A stretch of DNA of 20,360 nucleotides, from the NCBI GenBank assembly GCA_044342535.1, contig JBIIPQ010000036.1, positions 1-20,360 of the forward strand, given 5' to 3'. The notes below the pieces were generated by a model. The model was given only the letters and a program-made list of their open reading frames with translations, did not search any database and was not told the DNA's origin. Shown here one piece after another: positions 15,201-20,360 of the stretch; the stretch's first letter is position 1; every line of letters starts with the position of its first letter. A program made the position numbers and the translations under genes. The stretch comes from UBA4615 sp044342535 (GTDB taxonomy: Bacteria > Pseudomonadota > Gammaproteobacteria > Burkholderiales > Burkholderiaceae_E).

Positions 15201-15206
15201 ATTGTA
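15201..15206 (-). promoter_or_regulatory. possible -10 box of the gshA promoter
   Basis: TACAAT on the minus strand, 26 nt before the gshA ATG, is close to the sigma70 -10 consensus and stands out in GC-rich sequence. No convincing -35 is found at 16-18 nt spacing, so this is tentative. Confidence 0.35.
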
Positions 15207-15217
15207 GCCTCGGACCG

Positions 15218-15240
15218 CCGGAGCCTGCTGAAGGCTCCGG
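15218..15240. terminator. hairpin between purU and gshA
   Basis: An 8-bp stem (CCGGAGCC / GGCTCCGG) with a 7-nt loop, 14 nt beyond the purU stop. No U-tract follows on the minus strand. It may partly terminate purU transcription or mark the boundary to the gshA promoter region. Confidence 0.4.
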
Positions 15241-15254
15241 GCGCCGCCCTCATC

Positions 15255-16115
15255 TCACCGAAACACCACCGTCCGGTGCCCGTTCAGCATCACCCGATCC
15301 TCCAGGTGATAGCGCAGCGCACGGGCCAGCACCGCGCGCTCGACGTCGCGGCCATAGCGGATCAGGTCGTCGACGGTGTCGCCATGCTCCACGCGGACCA
15401 CGTCCTGCTCGATGATCGGGCCCTCGTCGAGGTCCGCCGTCACGTAGTGGCTGGTCGCGCCGATCAGCTTCACGCCCCGCTCGAACGCCCGGTGATACGG
15501 CTTGGCGCCGACGAACGAGGGCAGGAAGCTGTGGTGGATGTTGATCACGCGGCCCGGATAGCGGGCGCAGGTGTCGGGCGGCAGGATCTGCATGTAGCGG
15601 GCGAGCACGAGCGTGTCGACCTCGTGCTGCCGCAGCAGCCGCTCGATCTCGGCGAAGGCCGCCGGCTTGGTCTCGGGCGTGACCGGAACGTGGTGGAACG
15701 GAATGCCGTGGACCTCGACGTCGCGCCGCAGGTCGTCGTGGTTGGCGATCACGCAGGGGATCTCGCAGCGCAGCTCGCCGGCGCGCCAGCGGTACAGGAG
15801 ATCGATCAGGCAATGGTCGAGCTTGCTGACCAGCAGCGCCACGCGGCGCGGCACCGCGGAGTCCGACAGCCGCCAGGTCATCTCGAAGCGGTCGGCGATC
15901 GGGGCGAACGCCTCGGCGAAGCGGTCGCGCCCCTCGGGCAGCGAGGACGCGAGGAGCGCGTTGCGCATGAAGAACCGCTCGCGCTCGCGGTCGGCGTGGT
16001 GGTTGGCCTCGAGGATCCAGCCGCCGCGCTCGGCGATGAAGCGGGACACCTCGGCGACGATGCCCACGCGGTCGGGGCAGTCGATGGTCAGCGTGTAATG
16101 GCGTTCGGAGAGCAT
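15255..16115 (-). CDS. purU: formyltetrahydrofolate deformylase
   Basis: 286 residues, the usual family length. The N-terminal ACT regulatory domain (~5-85) begins 'YTLTIDCPDRVGIVAEVSRF'. The C-terminal formyltransferase-like catalytic domain contains 'VINIHHSFLPSFVGAKPYHR' (N192, H194) and 'ATSHYVTADLDEGPIIEQD' (D230). The enzyme hydrolyses 10-formyl-THF to formate and THF, balancing one-carbon pools against glycine and methionine levels. It lies downstream of the strong amtB terminator and so should have its own promoter. A candidate -10 ends only 6 nt before the ATG, which would give a leaderless or nearly leaderless mRNA. Confidence 0.95.
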   Translation of the reverse strand: MLSERHYTLTIDCPDRVGIVAEVSRFIAERGGWILEANHHADRERERFFMRNALLASSLPEGRDRFAEAFAPIADRFEMTWRLSDSAVPRRVALLVSKLDHCLIDLLYRWRAGELRCEIPCVIANHDDLRRDVEVHGIPFHHVPVTPETKPAAFAEIERLLRQHEVDTLVLARYMQILPPDTCARYPGRVINIHHSFLPSFVGAKPYHRAFERGVKLIGATSHYVTADLDEGPIIEQDVVRVEHGDTVDDLIRYGRDVERAVLARALRYHLEDRVMLNGHRTVVFR

Positions 16116-16121
16116 CGGCGG

Positions 16122-16152
16122 ATTATGGCCGAGCCTCGCGGCGCACTGCCAA
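16122..16152 (-). promoter_or_regulatory. possible promoter of purU
   Basis: Minus strand TTGGCA (16152-16147), a 19-nt spacer, then CATAAT (16127-16122). Each hexamer matches consensus at five of six positions, but the spacer is longer than optimal. The start point would fall at or next to the purU ATG (16115), implying a leaderless transcript. Tentative. Confidence 0.35.
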
Positions 16153-16184
16153 CCAAAAAAAACGCGCCGGGCGAACCCGGCGCG
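16153..16184 (-). terminator. intrinsic terminator of the glnK-amtB unit
   Basis: On the minus strand a perfect 9-bp stem (CGCGCCGGG / CCCGGCGCG) closes a TTCG tetraloop and is followed by eight T residues. It begins 48 nt after the amtB stop codon. This is a textbook Rho-independent terminator and separates the nitrogen cluster from purU. Confidence 0.93.
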
Positions 16185-16232
16185 AATCGATCCAGAAACG
16201 AGAGGAGAAAACGGTACCCGGAGACCCGGGGA

Positions 16233-17774
16233 TCAGGAGTGGTAGGCCGACTCGCCGTGGGCGGTGATGTCGAGACCTTCGCGCTCCTCGTCCTCGGCCA
16301 CCCGCAGGCCGACAATCATGTCGACCAGCTTGAAGGCGATGAAGGAGACCACGCCCGACCAGACGATCGTCGTCAGCACGCCCTGGAGCTGGGTCCAGAC
16401 CTGACCGGCGATCGAGAAGTCGGGGTTGGCCGCGTTCGTCACGTAGTCGAACACGCCCGTGCCGCCGAGCGCAGGCGCCGCGAACACGCCGGTCAGCAGC
16501 GCGCCCACGATGCCGCCCACGCCGTGGACGCCGAAGACGTCGAGCGAGTCGTCCGCACCGAGCATCCGCTTCAGGCCGTTGACGCCCCACAGGCAGACGA
16601 CGCCTGCGACCAGGCCGATCACGATCGCGCCCATCGGGCCGACGAAGCCGCAAGCCGGCGTGATGGCGACCAGACCGGCCACCGCGCCCGAGGCCGCACC
16701 CAGCATCGAGGGCTTGCCCTTGCTCATCCACTCGGCCAGCGACCAGGCCACCGTGGCCGCGGCGGTCGCGACGAAGGTGTTGACGAAGGCGAGTGCAGCC
16801 ACGCCGTTGGCTTCCAGGTTGGAGCCGACGTTGAAGCCGAACCAGCCCACCCACAGCAGCGCCGCACCGACCATCGTGAAGGTGAGCGAATGCGGGGCCA
16901 TCGACTCGCGGCCGTAGCCGACCCGCTTGCCGACCATGAAGGCGCCCACCAGGCCGGCGATGCCCGCGTTGATGTGCACCACCGTGCCGCCCGCGAAGTC
17001 GAGCGCGCCCTTTGCCCACAGCCAGCCCGCGTTGGCGGTCACCGCCTCGAGGGTCTTGGCGTCGGTGATGGCGTCGGGGCCGTCCCAGTACCAGACCATG
17101 TGCGCGATCGGCAGGTACGCGAAGGTGAACCACAGCACGCAGAACAGCAGCACCGCCGAGAACTTGATGCGCTCGGCGAAGGCGCCGATGATCAGCGCCG
17201 GCGTGATCGCCGCGAACGTGCACTGGAACGCGATGAAGATGTACTCGGGGATGTAGACGCCCTTGGAGAAGGTCGCGGCCACCGAGTCGGGGGTGACGCC
17301 CTTCAGGAACAGCTTGTCGAAGCCACCGAAGAAGCTGCCCCCACCGCCGAACGCCAGCGTGTAGCCGTACACCACCCACAGCACGGTGATGACCGAGAAC
17401 ACCATCATCACCTGCATCAGGATCGACAGCATGTTCTTCGTGCGGACGAGGCCGCCGTAGAACAGCGCGAGGCCGGGGAGGGCCATCAGGATGACGAGCA
17501 CCGTCGCCATGATCATCCACGCCGTGTCGCCCTTGTTGGGCACGGGCGGCGGCGCGGCGGCGGCGGGCGCCTCGGCGGCCTTCTCGGCGGCGGCCGGTGC
17601 GACCTCGGCCTTCGCTGCGGCGGGCGCCTCGTCCTTCTTCGCGTCGGCCTGCGCGAGCAGGACGACCGGAGCGGTCTTGGCGACGGTCGCGCCTGCGTCG
17701 GCGGCGATGGCGCCGGCCCACGGGGCGAGGCACAGCGCTGCGGCCAGCGCCAGCGTTCGTGCGATGCGGTTCAT
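16233..17774 (-). CDS. amtB: ammonium transporter AmtB
   Basis: 513 residues, longer than the usual ~430. An N-terminal signal-like sequence (~1-25) is followed by an Ala/Pro/Glu/Lys-rich linker (~42-80) before the first channel helix at ~85. The channel core is complete: 'LPGLALFYGGLVRTKN' (~99-114), 'IAFQCTFAAITPALIIGAFA' (~181-200), 'DFAGGTVVHINAG' with pore His267 (~259-271), 'WFGFNVGSNLEANG' and 'DVFGVHGVGGIVGA' with the second pore His417. The C-terminal tail 'GLRVAEDEEREGLDITAHGE' is the segment that contacts GlnK. It conducts ammonium/ammonia across the inner membrane and is blocked by P-II when nitrogen is plentiful. The ATG has GAGGA 8 nt upstream and lies 29 nt after glnK. Control from the sigma54 promoter upstream of the porin is likely. 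Confidence 0.96.
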   Translation of the reverse strand: MNRIARTLALAAALCLAPWAGAIAADAGATVAKTAPVVLLAQADAKKDEAPAAAKAEVAPAAAEKAAEAPAAAAPPPVPNKGDTAWMIMATVLVILMALPGLALFYGGLVRTKNMLSILMQVMMVFSVITVLWVVYGYTLAFGGGGSFFGGFDKLFLKGVTPDSVAATFSKGVYIPEYIFIAFQCTFAAITPALIIGAFAERIKFSAVLLFCVLWFTFAYLPIAHMVWYWDGPDAITDAKTLEAVTANAGWLWAKGALDFAGGTVVHINAGIAGLVGAFMVGKRVGYGRESMAPHSLTFTMVGAALLWVGWFGFNVGSNLEANGVAALAFVNTFVATAAATVAWSLAEWMSKGKPSMLGAASGAVAGLVAITPACGFVGPMGAIVIGLVAGVVCLWGVNGLKRMLGADDSLDVFGVHGVGGIVGALLTGVFAAPALGGTGVFDYVTNAANPDFSIAGQVWTQLQGVLTTIVWSGVVSFIAFKLVDMIVGLRVAEDEEREGLDITAHGESAYHS

Positions 17775-17803
17775 TTCTGGAGTCCTCAGTATCGTGGGTT
17801 CGG

Positions 17804-18142
17804 TCAGAGCGCGTCGCCGCCGGTCTCGCCGGTGCGGATCCGGATGACCTGCTCGAGGTCGTAGACGAAGATCTTGCCGTCGCCGATCTTGCCGGTGCGT
17901 GCCGCACCTTCGATCGCCTCGATCGCGCGCTCGACCAGCTCGGAGGCCACGGCGGCCTCGATCTTCACCTTGGGCAGGAAGTCGACGACGTACTCGGCGC
18001 CGCGGTAGAGCTCGGTGTGCCCCTTCTGGCGGCCGAAGCCCTTGACCTCGGTCACGGTGATGCCCTGCACGCCGATGCCCGAGAGAGCCTCCCGGACCTC
18101 GTCGAGCTTGAACGGCTTGATGATGGCGGTGATCAGTTTCAT
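17804..18142 (-). CDS. glnK: nitrogen regulatory P-II protein (GlnK by context)
   Basis: 112 residues, exact family length. T-loop Tyr51, the uridylylation site, is in 'YRGAEYVVDFLPKVK'. The C-terminal signature 'TGKIGDGKIFVYDLEQVIRI' is present. P-II trimers sense 2-oxoglutarate, ATP/ADP and, through uridylylation, glutamine. Residue 54 is Asp ('VDFLPKVK'), as in E. coli GlnB, where E. coli GlnK has Asn. The assignment as GlnK therefore rests on the adjacent amtB 29 nt downstream, not on that residue. AGGA lies 7 nt before the ATG. A strong hairpin separates it from the upstream porin gene. Confidence 0.95.
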   Translation of the reverse strand: MKLITAIIKPFKLDEVREALSGIGVQGITVTEVKGFGRQKGHTELYRGAEYVVDFLPKVKIEAAVASELVERAIEAIEGAARTGKIGDGKIFVYDLEQVIRIRTGETGGDAL

Positions 18143-18165
18143 GGCGGGTTCCTGCGCTCAGAGCC

Positions 18166-18189
18166 GCGCGGGGCCGTGCGGCCCCGCGC
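18166..18189. other. strong hairpin between porin and glnK
   Basis: A 10-bp perfect GC stem (GCGCGGGGCC / GGCCCCGCGC) with a 4-nt loop starts 10 nt after the porin stop and ends 23 nt before the glnK ATG. No T-run follows, so it is unlikely to be an efficient intrinsic terminator. It could stabilise the porin mRNA or set unequal porin/glnK expression within one transcript. Confidence 0.6.
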
Positions 18190-18199
18190 CCGTGTCACA

Positions 18200-18973
18200 T
18201 CAGAAGGTCTTGCCGATCGACAGCACGACGGTGTTGTTGCCGACGAACCTCGTGCCTTGCGCCTCGCTGTAGGTGTAGGGCGCCTTCTTCGCGTTCGTGC
18301 CGACGAAGGCCGCGCCGAGGAGCCAGCCCGTCCAGTCGTAGGTCACGCCGACCTTGTAGTCGGTGTAGCTGTTGTCAGAGTAGTTCTTGACGCTCTGGTA
18401 ACCGACGTGCGCGCCCAGCGTCAGCTTCGGCAGGATCTCGGTCGAATAGTTCAGGTCGATGTAGTACGAGCCCTTCGACGAACCCTTGCCACCGGTGGTC
18501 TGGTCGAGGCCGAAGAAGTCGCTGACCGCGTAGAAGAACTTGGCGCTGAACGGGCCCATCACGCCGCCGAAGTACAGCTCGAAGTTGTCGAACTTGGGCT
18601 TCTCGCCCGTGAACCCGTTGTAGTAGGCGGCGGGGTAGTAGTAGTACAGCGCGCCGACGTCCAGGGTCACGTCCTTGCCGACCGGGAACTTGTAGCCGCC
18701 GTAGAAGTCCATCTCCAGGCCGGCGCCGTTCGGGTACTGGTTGCCCGAGATGCTCGAGTTCCAGTTGCCGAGGTAGAGGCCGCTCTCGTGCGCCCAGTCG
18801 ATGCCGCCCTGGACGGCGGGCTGCTTGTAGCTCTGCGAGATGCCGCGGAACCGGTAGTCGGAGGTGAGGGTGAGGTTGCCGGTGAGCGGGCTGGCGGCGG
18901 GGGCGGCCTGGGCGCTGGCGAACGACGGCACCACCGAGGCGACGGTTGCAAGGGCGATCAGCGTTTTTTTCAT
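18200..18973 (-). CDS. TorF-family (Gcw_chp) putative outer-membrane porin
   Basis: 257 residues. The ATG at 18973 has GGAG 8 nt upstream and gives a clear signal peptide ('MKKTLIALATVASVVPSFAS', cleavage near 'ASAQA'). The mature protein begins with the family hallmark 'GNLTLTSDYRFRGISQSYKQ' and 'PAVQGGIDWAHESGLYLGNW'. It is rich in alternating aromatic/polar strands and ends 'TVVLSIGKTF' with a terminal Phe, typical of outer-membrane beta-barrels. The function in this family is largely unproven. Position as first gene before glnK-amtB, behind a sigma54 promoter with NtrC-like sites, suggests that it helps nitrogenous solutes or ammonium cross the outer membrane under nitrogen limitation. 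That role is inferred from context. Confidence 0.88.
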   Translation of the reverse strand: MKKTLIALATVASVVPSFASAQAAPAASPLTGNLTLTSDYRFRGISQSYKQPAVQGGIDWAHESGLYLGNWNSSISGNQYPNGAGLEMDFYGGYKFPVGKDVTLDVGALYYYYPAAYYNGFTGEKPKFDNFELYFGGVMGPFSAKFFYAVSDFFGLDQTTGGKGSSKGSYYIDLNYSTEILPKLTLGAHVGYQSVKNYSDNSYTDYKVGVTYDWTGWLLGAAFVGTNAKKAPYTYSEAQGTRFVGNNTVVLSIGKTF

Positions 18974-19042
18974 CAGGAATGCTCCGGGTACTTTCAAGTC
19001 GGATCGATCGGTCGATCCATTGATGGGTGCTGGCACCACCTG

Positions 19043-19058
19043 AGCATTTCCCGTGCCA
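19043..19058 (-). promoter_or_regulatory. sigma54 (-24/-12) promoter of the porin-glnK-amtB cluster
   Basis: Minus strand TGGCACGGGAAATGCT fits the sigma54 consensus TGGCAC-N5-TTGCW with one mismatch. The invariant GG and GC are exactly 10 nt apart. The predicted start is about 19032, giving a 59-nt leader before the porin ATG. Such promoters need an activator ATPase; NtrC is the natural candidate given the downstream genes and the upstream dyads. Confidence 0.85.
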
Positions 19059-19067
19059 CTCGAACCC

Positions 19068-19082
19068 GCACCAAGGTGGTTC
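19068..19082. promoter_or_regulatory. promoter-proximal NtrC-like dyad
   Basis: GCACC-AAGGT-GGTTC on the plus strand has the NtrC layout (GCACC-N5-GGTGC) with one mismatch. It is centred near -43 relative to the predicted sigma54 start. This is close to the promoter, so it may be a weak secondary site. Confidence 0.5.
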
Positions 19083-19133
19083 AGGCGAGGGGTCGAGACA
19101 CGGGTCGGGCGGGGGGGGTGCCTCCGTCATGGT

Positions 19134-19148
19134 GCACCAGCAAGGTGC
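19134..19148. promoter_or_regulatory. distal NtrC binding site
   Basis: GCACC-AGCAA-GGTGC is a perfect NtrC half-site dyad with the standard 5-nt spacer. Its centre (19141) lies at about -109 from the predicted sigma54 start, the classical distance for an NtrC enhancer. It supports nitrogen-limitation control of the porin-glnK-amtB cluster. Confidence 0.75.
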
Positions 19149-19240
19149 CAGCCCGCTCTTCGTCGGTGCCGGCAGGTCAGCCTCGACCGTCAGACGTACG
19201 ACGGAGTGCCGAGGCGCGGGCGCGGGCGCCGCGAGGCCCG

Positions 19241-19250
19241 GTGCTAGACT
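19241..19250 (+). promoter_or_regulatory. possible extended -10 promoter of ubiK
   Basis: The plus strand has TGCTAGACT, an extended -10 pattern (TG-n-TAGACT), 27 nt before the ubiK ATG. No good -35 is seen at 17 nt. It is a plausible divergent promoter opposite the nitrogen cluster but is based on a short match. Confidence 0.4.
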
Positions 19251-19277
19251 CGGTCGTCGTCCGGAGAGTGTGTCAGC

Positions 19278-19514
19278 ATGGAAAACCAGGCCTTTTTGCA
19301 GGACGTTCAGCAGCGGATCGCCGAACTCTTCCGCTCCAGTCCCGCCGCCGATCTCGAGCGCAACGTGAAGGCGATGCTCGCGCAGACCTTCCAGCGCATG
19401 GACCTGGTCACCCGCGAGGAGTTCGAGATCCAGCTCGAGACCGTCGCGCGCCTGCGACAGCGGGTCGAGGCCCTCGAGGCCCGGGCTGCCGCACGGACCG
19501 ACACGACCGGCTGA
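19278..19514 (+). CDS. ubiK: UbiK/YqiC (BMFP) ubiquinone biosynthesis accessory factor
   Basis: 78 residues, the usual small size. An amphipathic N-terminal helix ('NQAFLQDVQQRIAELFRSSP') leads to 'DLERNVKAMLAQTFQRMDLV', then 'TREEFEIQLETVARLRQRVE' forming a C-terminal coiled coil. UbiK assists the UbiJ-dependent, oxygen-requiring steps of ubiquinone synthesis and binds membranes; relatives also fuse membranes in vitro. GGAGAG lies 11 nt before the ATG. It is divergent from the nitrogen cluster and 47 bp upstream of comM, a common betaproteobacterial neighbourhood. Confidence 0.9.
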   Translation: MENQAFLQDVQQRIAELFRSSPAADLERNVKAMLAQTFQRMDLVTREEFEIQLETVARLRQRVEALEARAAARTDTTG

Positions 19515-19561
19515 GCCGTCGGCGCCGCAGCACCGCAGGCCGCGTTCCCGGGACCTCGCCC

Positions 19562-20360
19562 ATGTCGCTGGCCGTCATTCACAGCCGCGGTCTGGTGGGC
19601 GTCGAGGCGCCCTCGGTCAGCGTCGAGGTCCACCTCGCCAATGGCCTGCCCGCGTTCCACGTGGTGGGCCTGCCCGACGCCGAGGTGCGCGAGAGCCGCG
19701 AGCGCGTGCGGGCGGCGCTGCTGCACAGCGGCTTCGAGTTCCCCAACCGACGCATCACCGTCAACCTCGCGCCCGCCGACCTGCCCAAGGGGTCCGGCCG
19801 CTTCGACCTGCCCATCGCGATCGGCATCCTCGCGGCCGCGGCCGGCATGAAGGACGCGGTGCTCGAGCGCTGGGAGATGATGGGCGAGCTGTCGCTGACC
19901 GGCGCGCTGCGCCCGGTCCGTGGCGCACTGGTCCTGGCGCTGGCGGTCCGGCGACACGCGCCCGGCCGGCTGCTGGTGCTGCCGACCGCGAGCGCGGCCG
20001 AGGCCGCGCCCGCCGGGCATGCCGGCACGCGCTCGGCCTCGACGCTGCGCGAGGTCTGGGCCGCGCTCGCCGAGGGCGGGCCGCTCGCTTCGCCGCCCGC
20101 CGAACCGTCCGCATCGGAGGGACCGCTCGCCGCCTGCGCCGACCTCGCCGACGTGCGCGGCCAGTCCGGCGCGCGGCGCGCCCTCGAGATCGCCGCGGCC
20201 GGCGGACACGGGCTGCTGCTGGTCGGCCCGCCGGGCAGCGGCAAGTCGATGCTCGCGCAGCGCCTGCCGGGCCTGCTGCCGCCGATGACCGAGGACGAGG
20301 CGCTCGAGTCGGCGGCCGTGCTGTCCCTGGCCGGCGCGGGCGCGCGGCCGCAGGCCTGGG
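19562..20360 (+). CDS. comM: ComM/YifB-type Mg-chelatase-like AAA+ ATPase (C-terminus cut)
   Basis: 266 residues are visible and the gene runs off the right edge (full family length is about 500). The N-terminal Lon-protease-like ChlI domain (~1-165) has 'VEVHLANGLPAFHVVGLPDA', 'ERVRAALLHSGFEFPNRRIT' and 'NLAPADLPKGSGRFDLPIAI'. After an Ala/Pro-rich linker (~172-190) comes 'DVRGQSGARRALEIAAAGGH' and the Walker A loop 'VGPPGSGKSM' (~221-230) of the Mg-chelatase-type ATPase. ComM is a hexameric helicase that aids branch migration during natural transformation in several proteobacteria. The ATG has only a weak ribosome site; the start is set by the conserved N-terminus. Confidence 0.92.
   Translation, partial: MSLAVIHSRGLVGVEAPSVSVEVHLANGLPAFHVVGLPDAEVRESRERVRAALLHSGFEFPNRRITVNLAPADLPKGSGRFDLPIAIGILAAAAGMKDAVLERWEMMGELSLTGALRPVRGALVLALAVRRHAPGRLLVLPTASAAEAAPAGHAGTRSASTLREVWAALAEGGPLASPPAEPSASEGPLAACADLADVRGQSGARRALEIAAAGGHGLLLVGPPGSGKSMLAQRLPGLLPPMTEDEALESAAVLSLAGAGARPQAW

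Noticed and set aside
15276..17864. Very long open frame (862 codons) on the plus strand opposite purU and amtB
   Set aside because: Composition is dominated by Arg/His/Asp/Val repeats typical of antisense frames in GC-rich DNA, no domain is recognisable, and two well-supported genes occupy the other strand.
17804..18142. Calling the P-II gene glnB because residue 54 is Asp
   Set aside because: A single residue is a poor guide outside enterics; direct linkage to amtB and the upstream sigma54/NtrC signals favour GlnK.
19111..19118. Run of eight G residues in the porin/ubiK intergenic region
   Set aside because: A homopolymer in GC-rich noncoding DNA; no reading frame crosses it, so phase variation of a gene is not supported.
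1..20360. Mobile elements, CRISPR arrays, tRNA/rRNA genes, defence systems
   Set aside because: No transposase or integrase motif, spaced direct repeats, tRNA-like cloverleaf or known defence gene was seen on either strand.

Overview
The window is a high-GC chromosomal segment (roughly 70% G+C by eye). Its gene content and order point to a betaproteobacterium, most likely in Burkholderiales: the block comM–ubiK–TorF-type porin–glnK–amtB … gshA–gshB–PTS IIA–ptsH–ptsI, the metXW pair, the ferrooxidans-type GshA and PEP-CTERM proteins. No IS element, tRNA, rRNA, CRISPR array or phage gene was seen. Nearly all genes look intact; only the two at the window edges are cut.

Left part (1-5707, all minus strand). 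A cut photolyase/cryptochrome-type FAD-domain gene whose product starts directly in the flavin domain lies downstream of an apparent three-gene export cluster. That cluster is a PEP-CTERM protein, a 1019-aa ExeM/NucH-type extracellular nuclease with an RTX/type I secretion C-terminus, and a second PEP-CTERM protein. This is the most accessory-looking part of the window.

Middle-left (5892-10317). metX and metW (methionine biosynthesis) overlap by 4 nt on the minus strand. They are preceded by a sigma70 promoter, a SAM-II riboswitch starting at the predicted transcription start, and a hairpin with a U-rich tail that looks like an intrinsic terminator. Divergently, a sulfur cluster on the plus strand encodes an exported two-domain rhodanese, a YeeE/YedE (TsuA-like) thiosulfate-type permease and a 53-aa membrane-anchored peptide. 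An 18-bp perfect palindrome lies between the two transcription units. Sulfur acquisition and sulfur amino-acid synthesis are therefore back to back.

Middle-right (10401-16115, minus strand). gshA, gshB, an EIIA-Man-like protein, HPr and Enzyme I form a tightly packed run with start/stop overlaps. It covers glutathione synthesis plus a phosphotransfer chain with no sugar permease in the window, which suggests a regulatory PTS. purU (formyltetrahydrofolate deformylase) sits upstream, between this run and the nitrogen cluster.

Right part (16153-19148, minus strand). A TorF-family porin, a P-II protein (GlnK) and the AmtB ammonium channel end in a textbook UUCG-loop intrinsic terminator. Upstream of the porin is a canonical sigma54 -24/-12 promoter. 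One very good NtrC-type dyad is centred at about -109 and a weaker one at about -43, so the whole cluster, porin included, is probably under nitrogen control. Divergently, ubiK and the cut comM run off the right edge.
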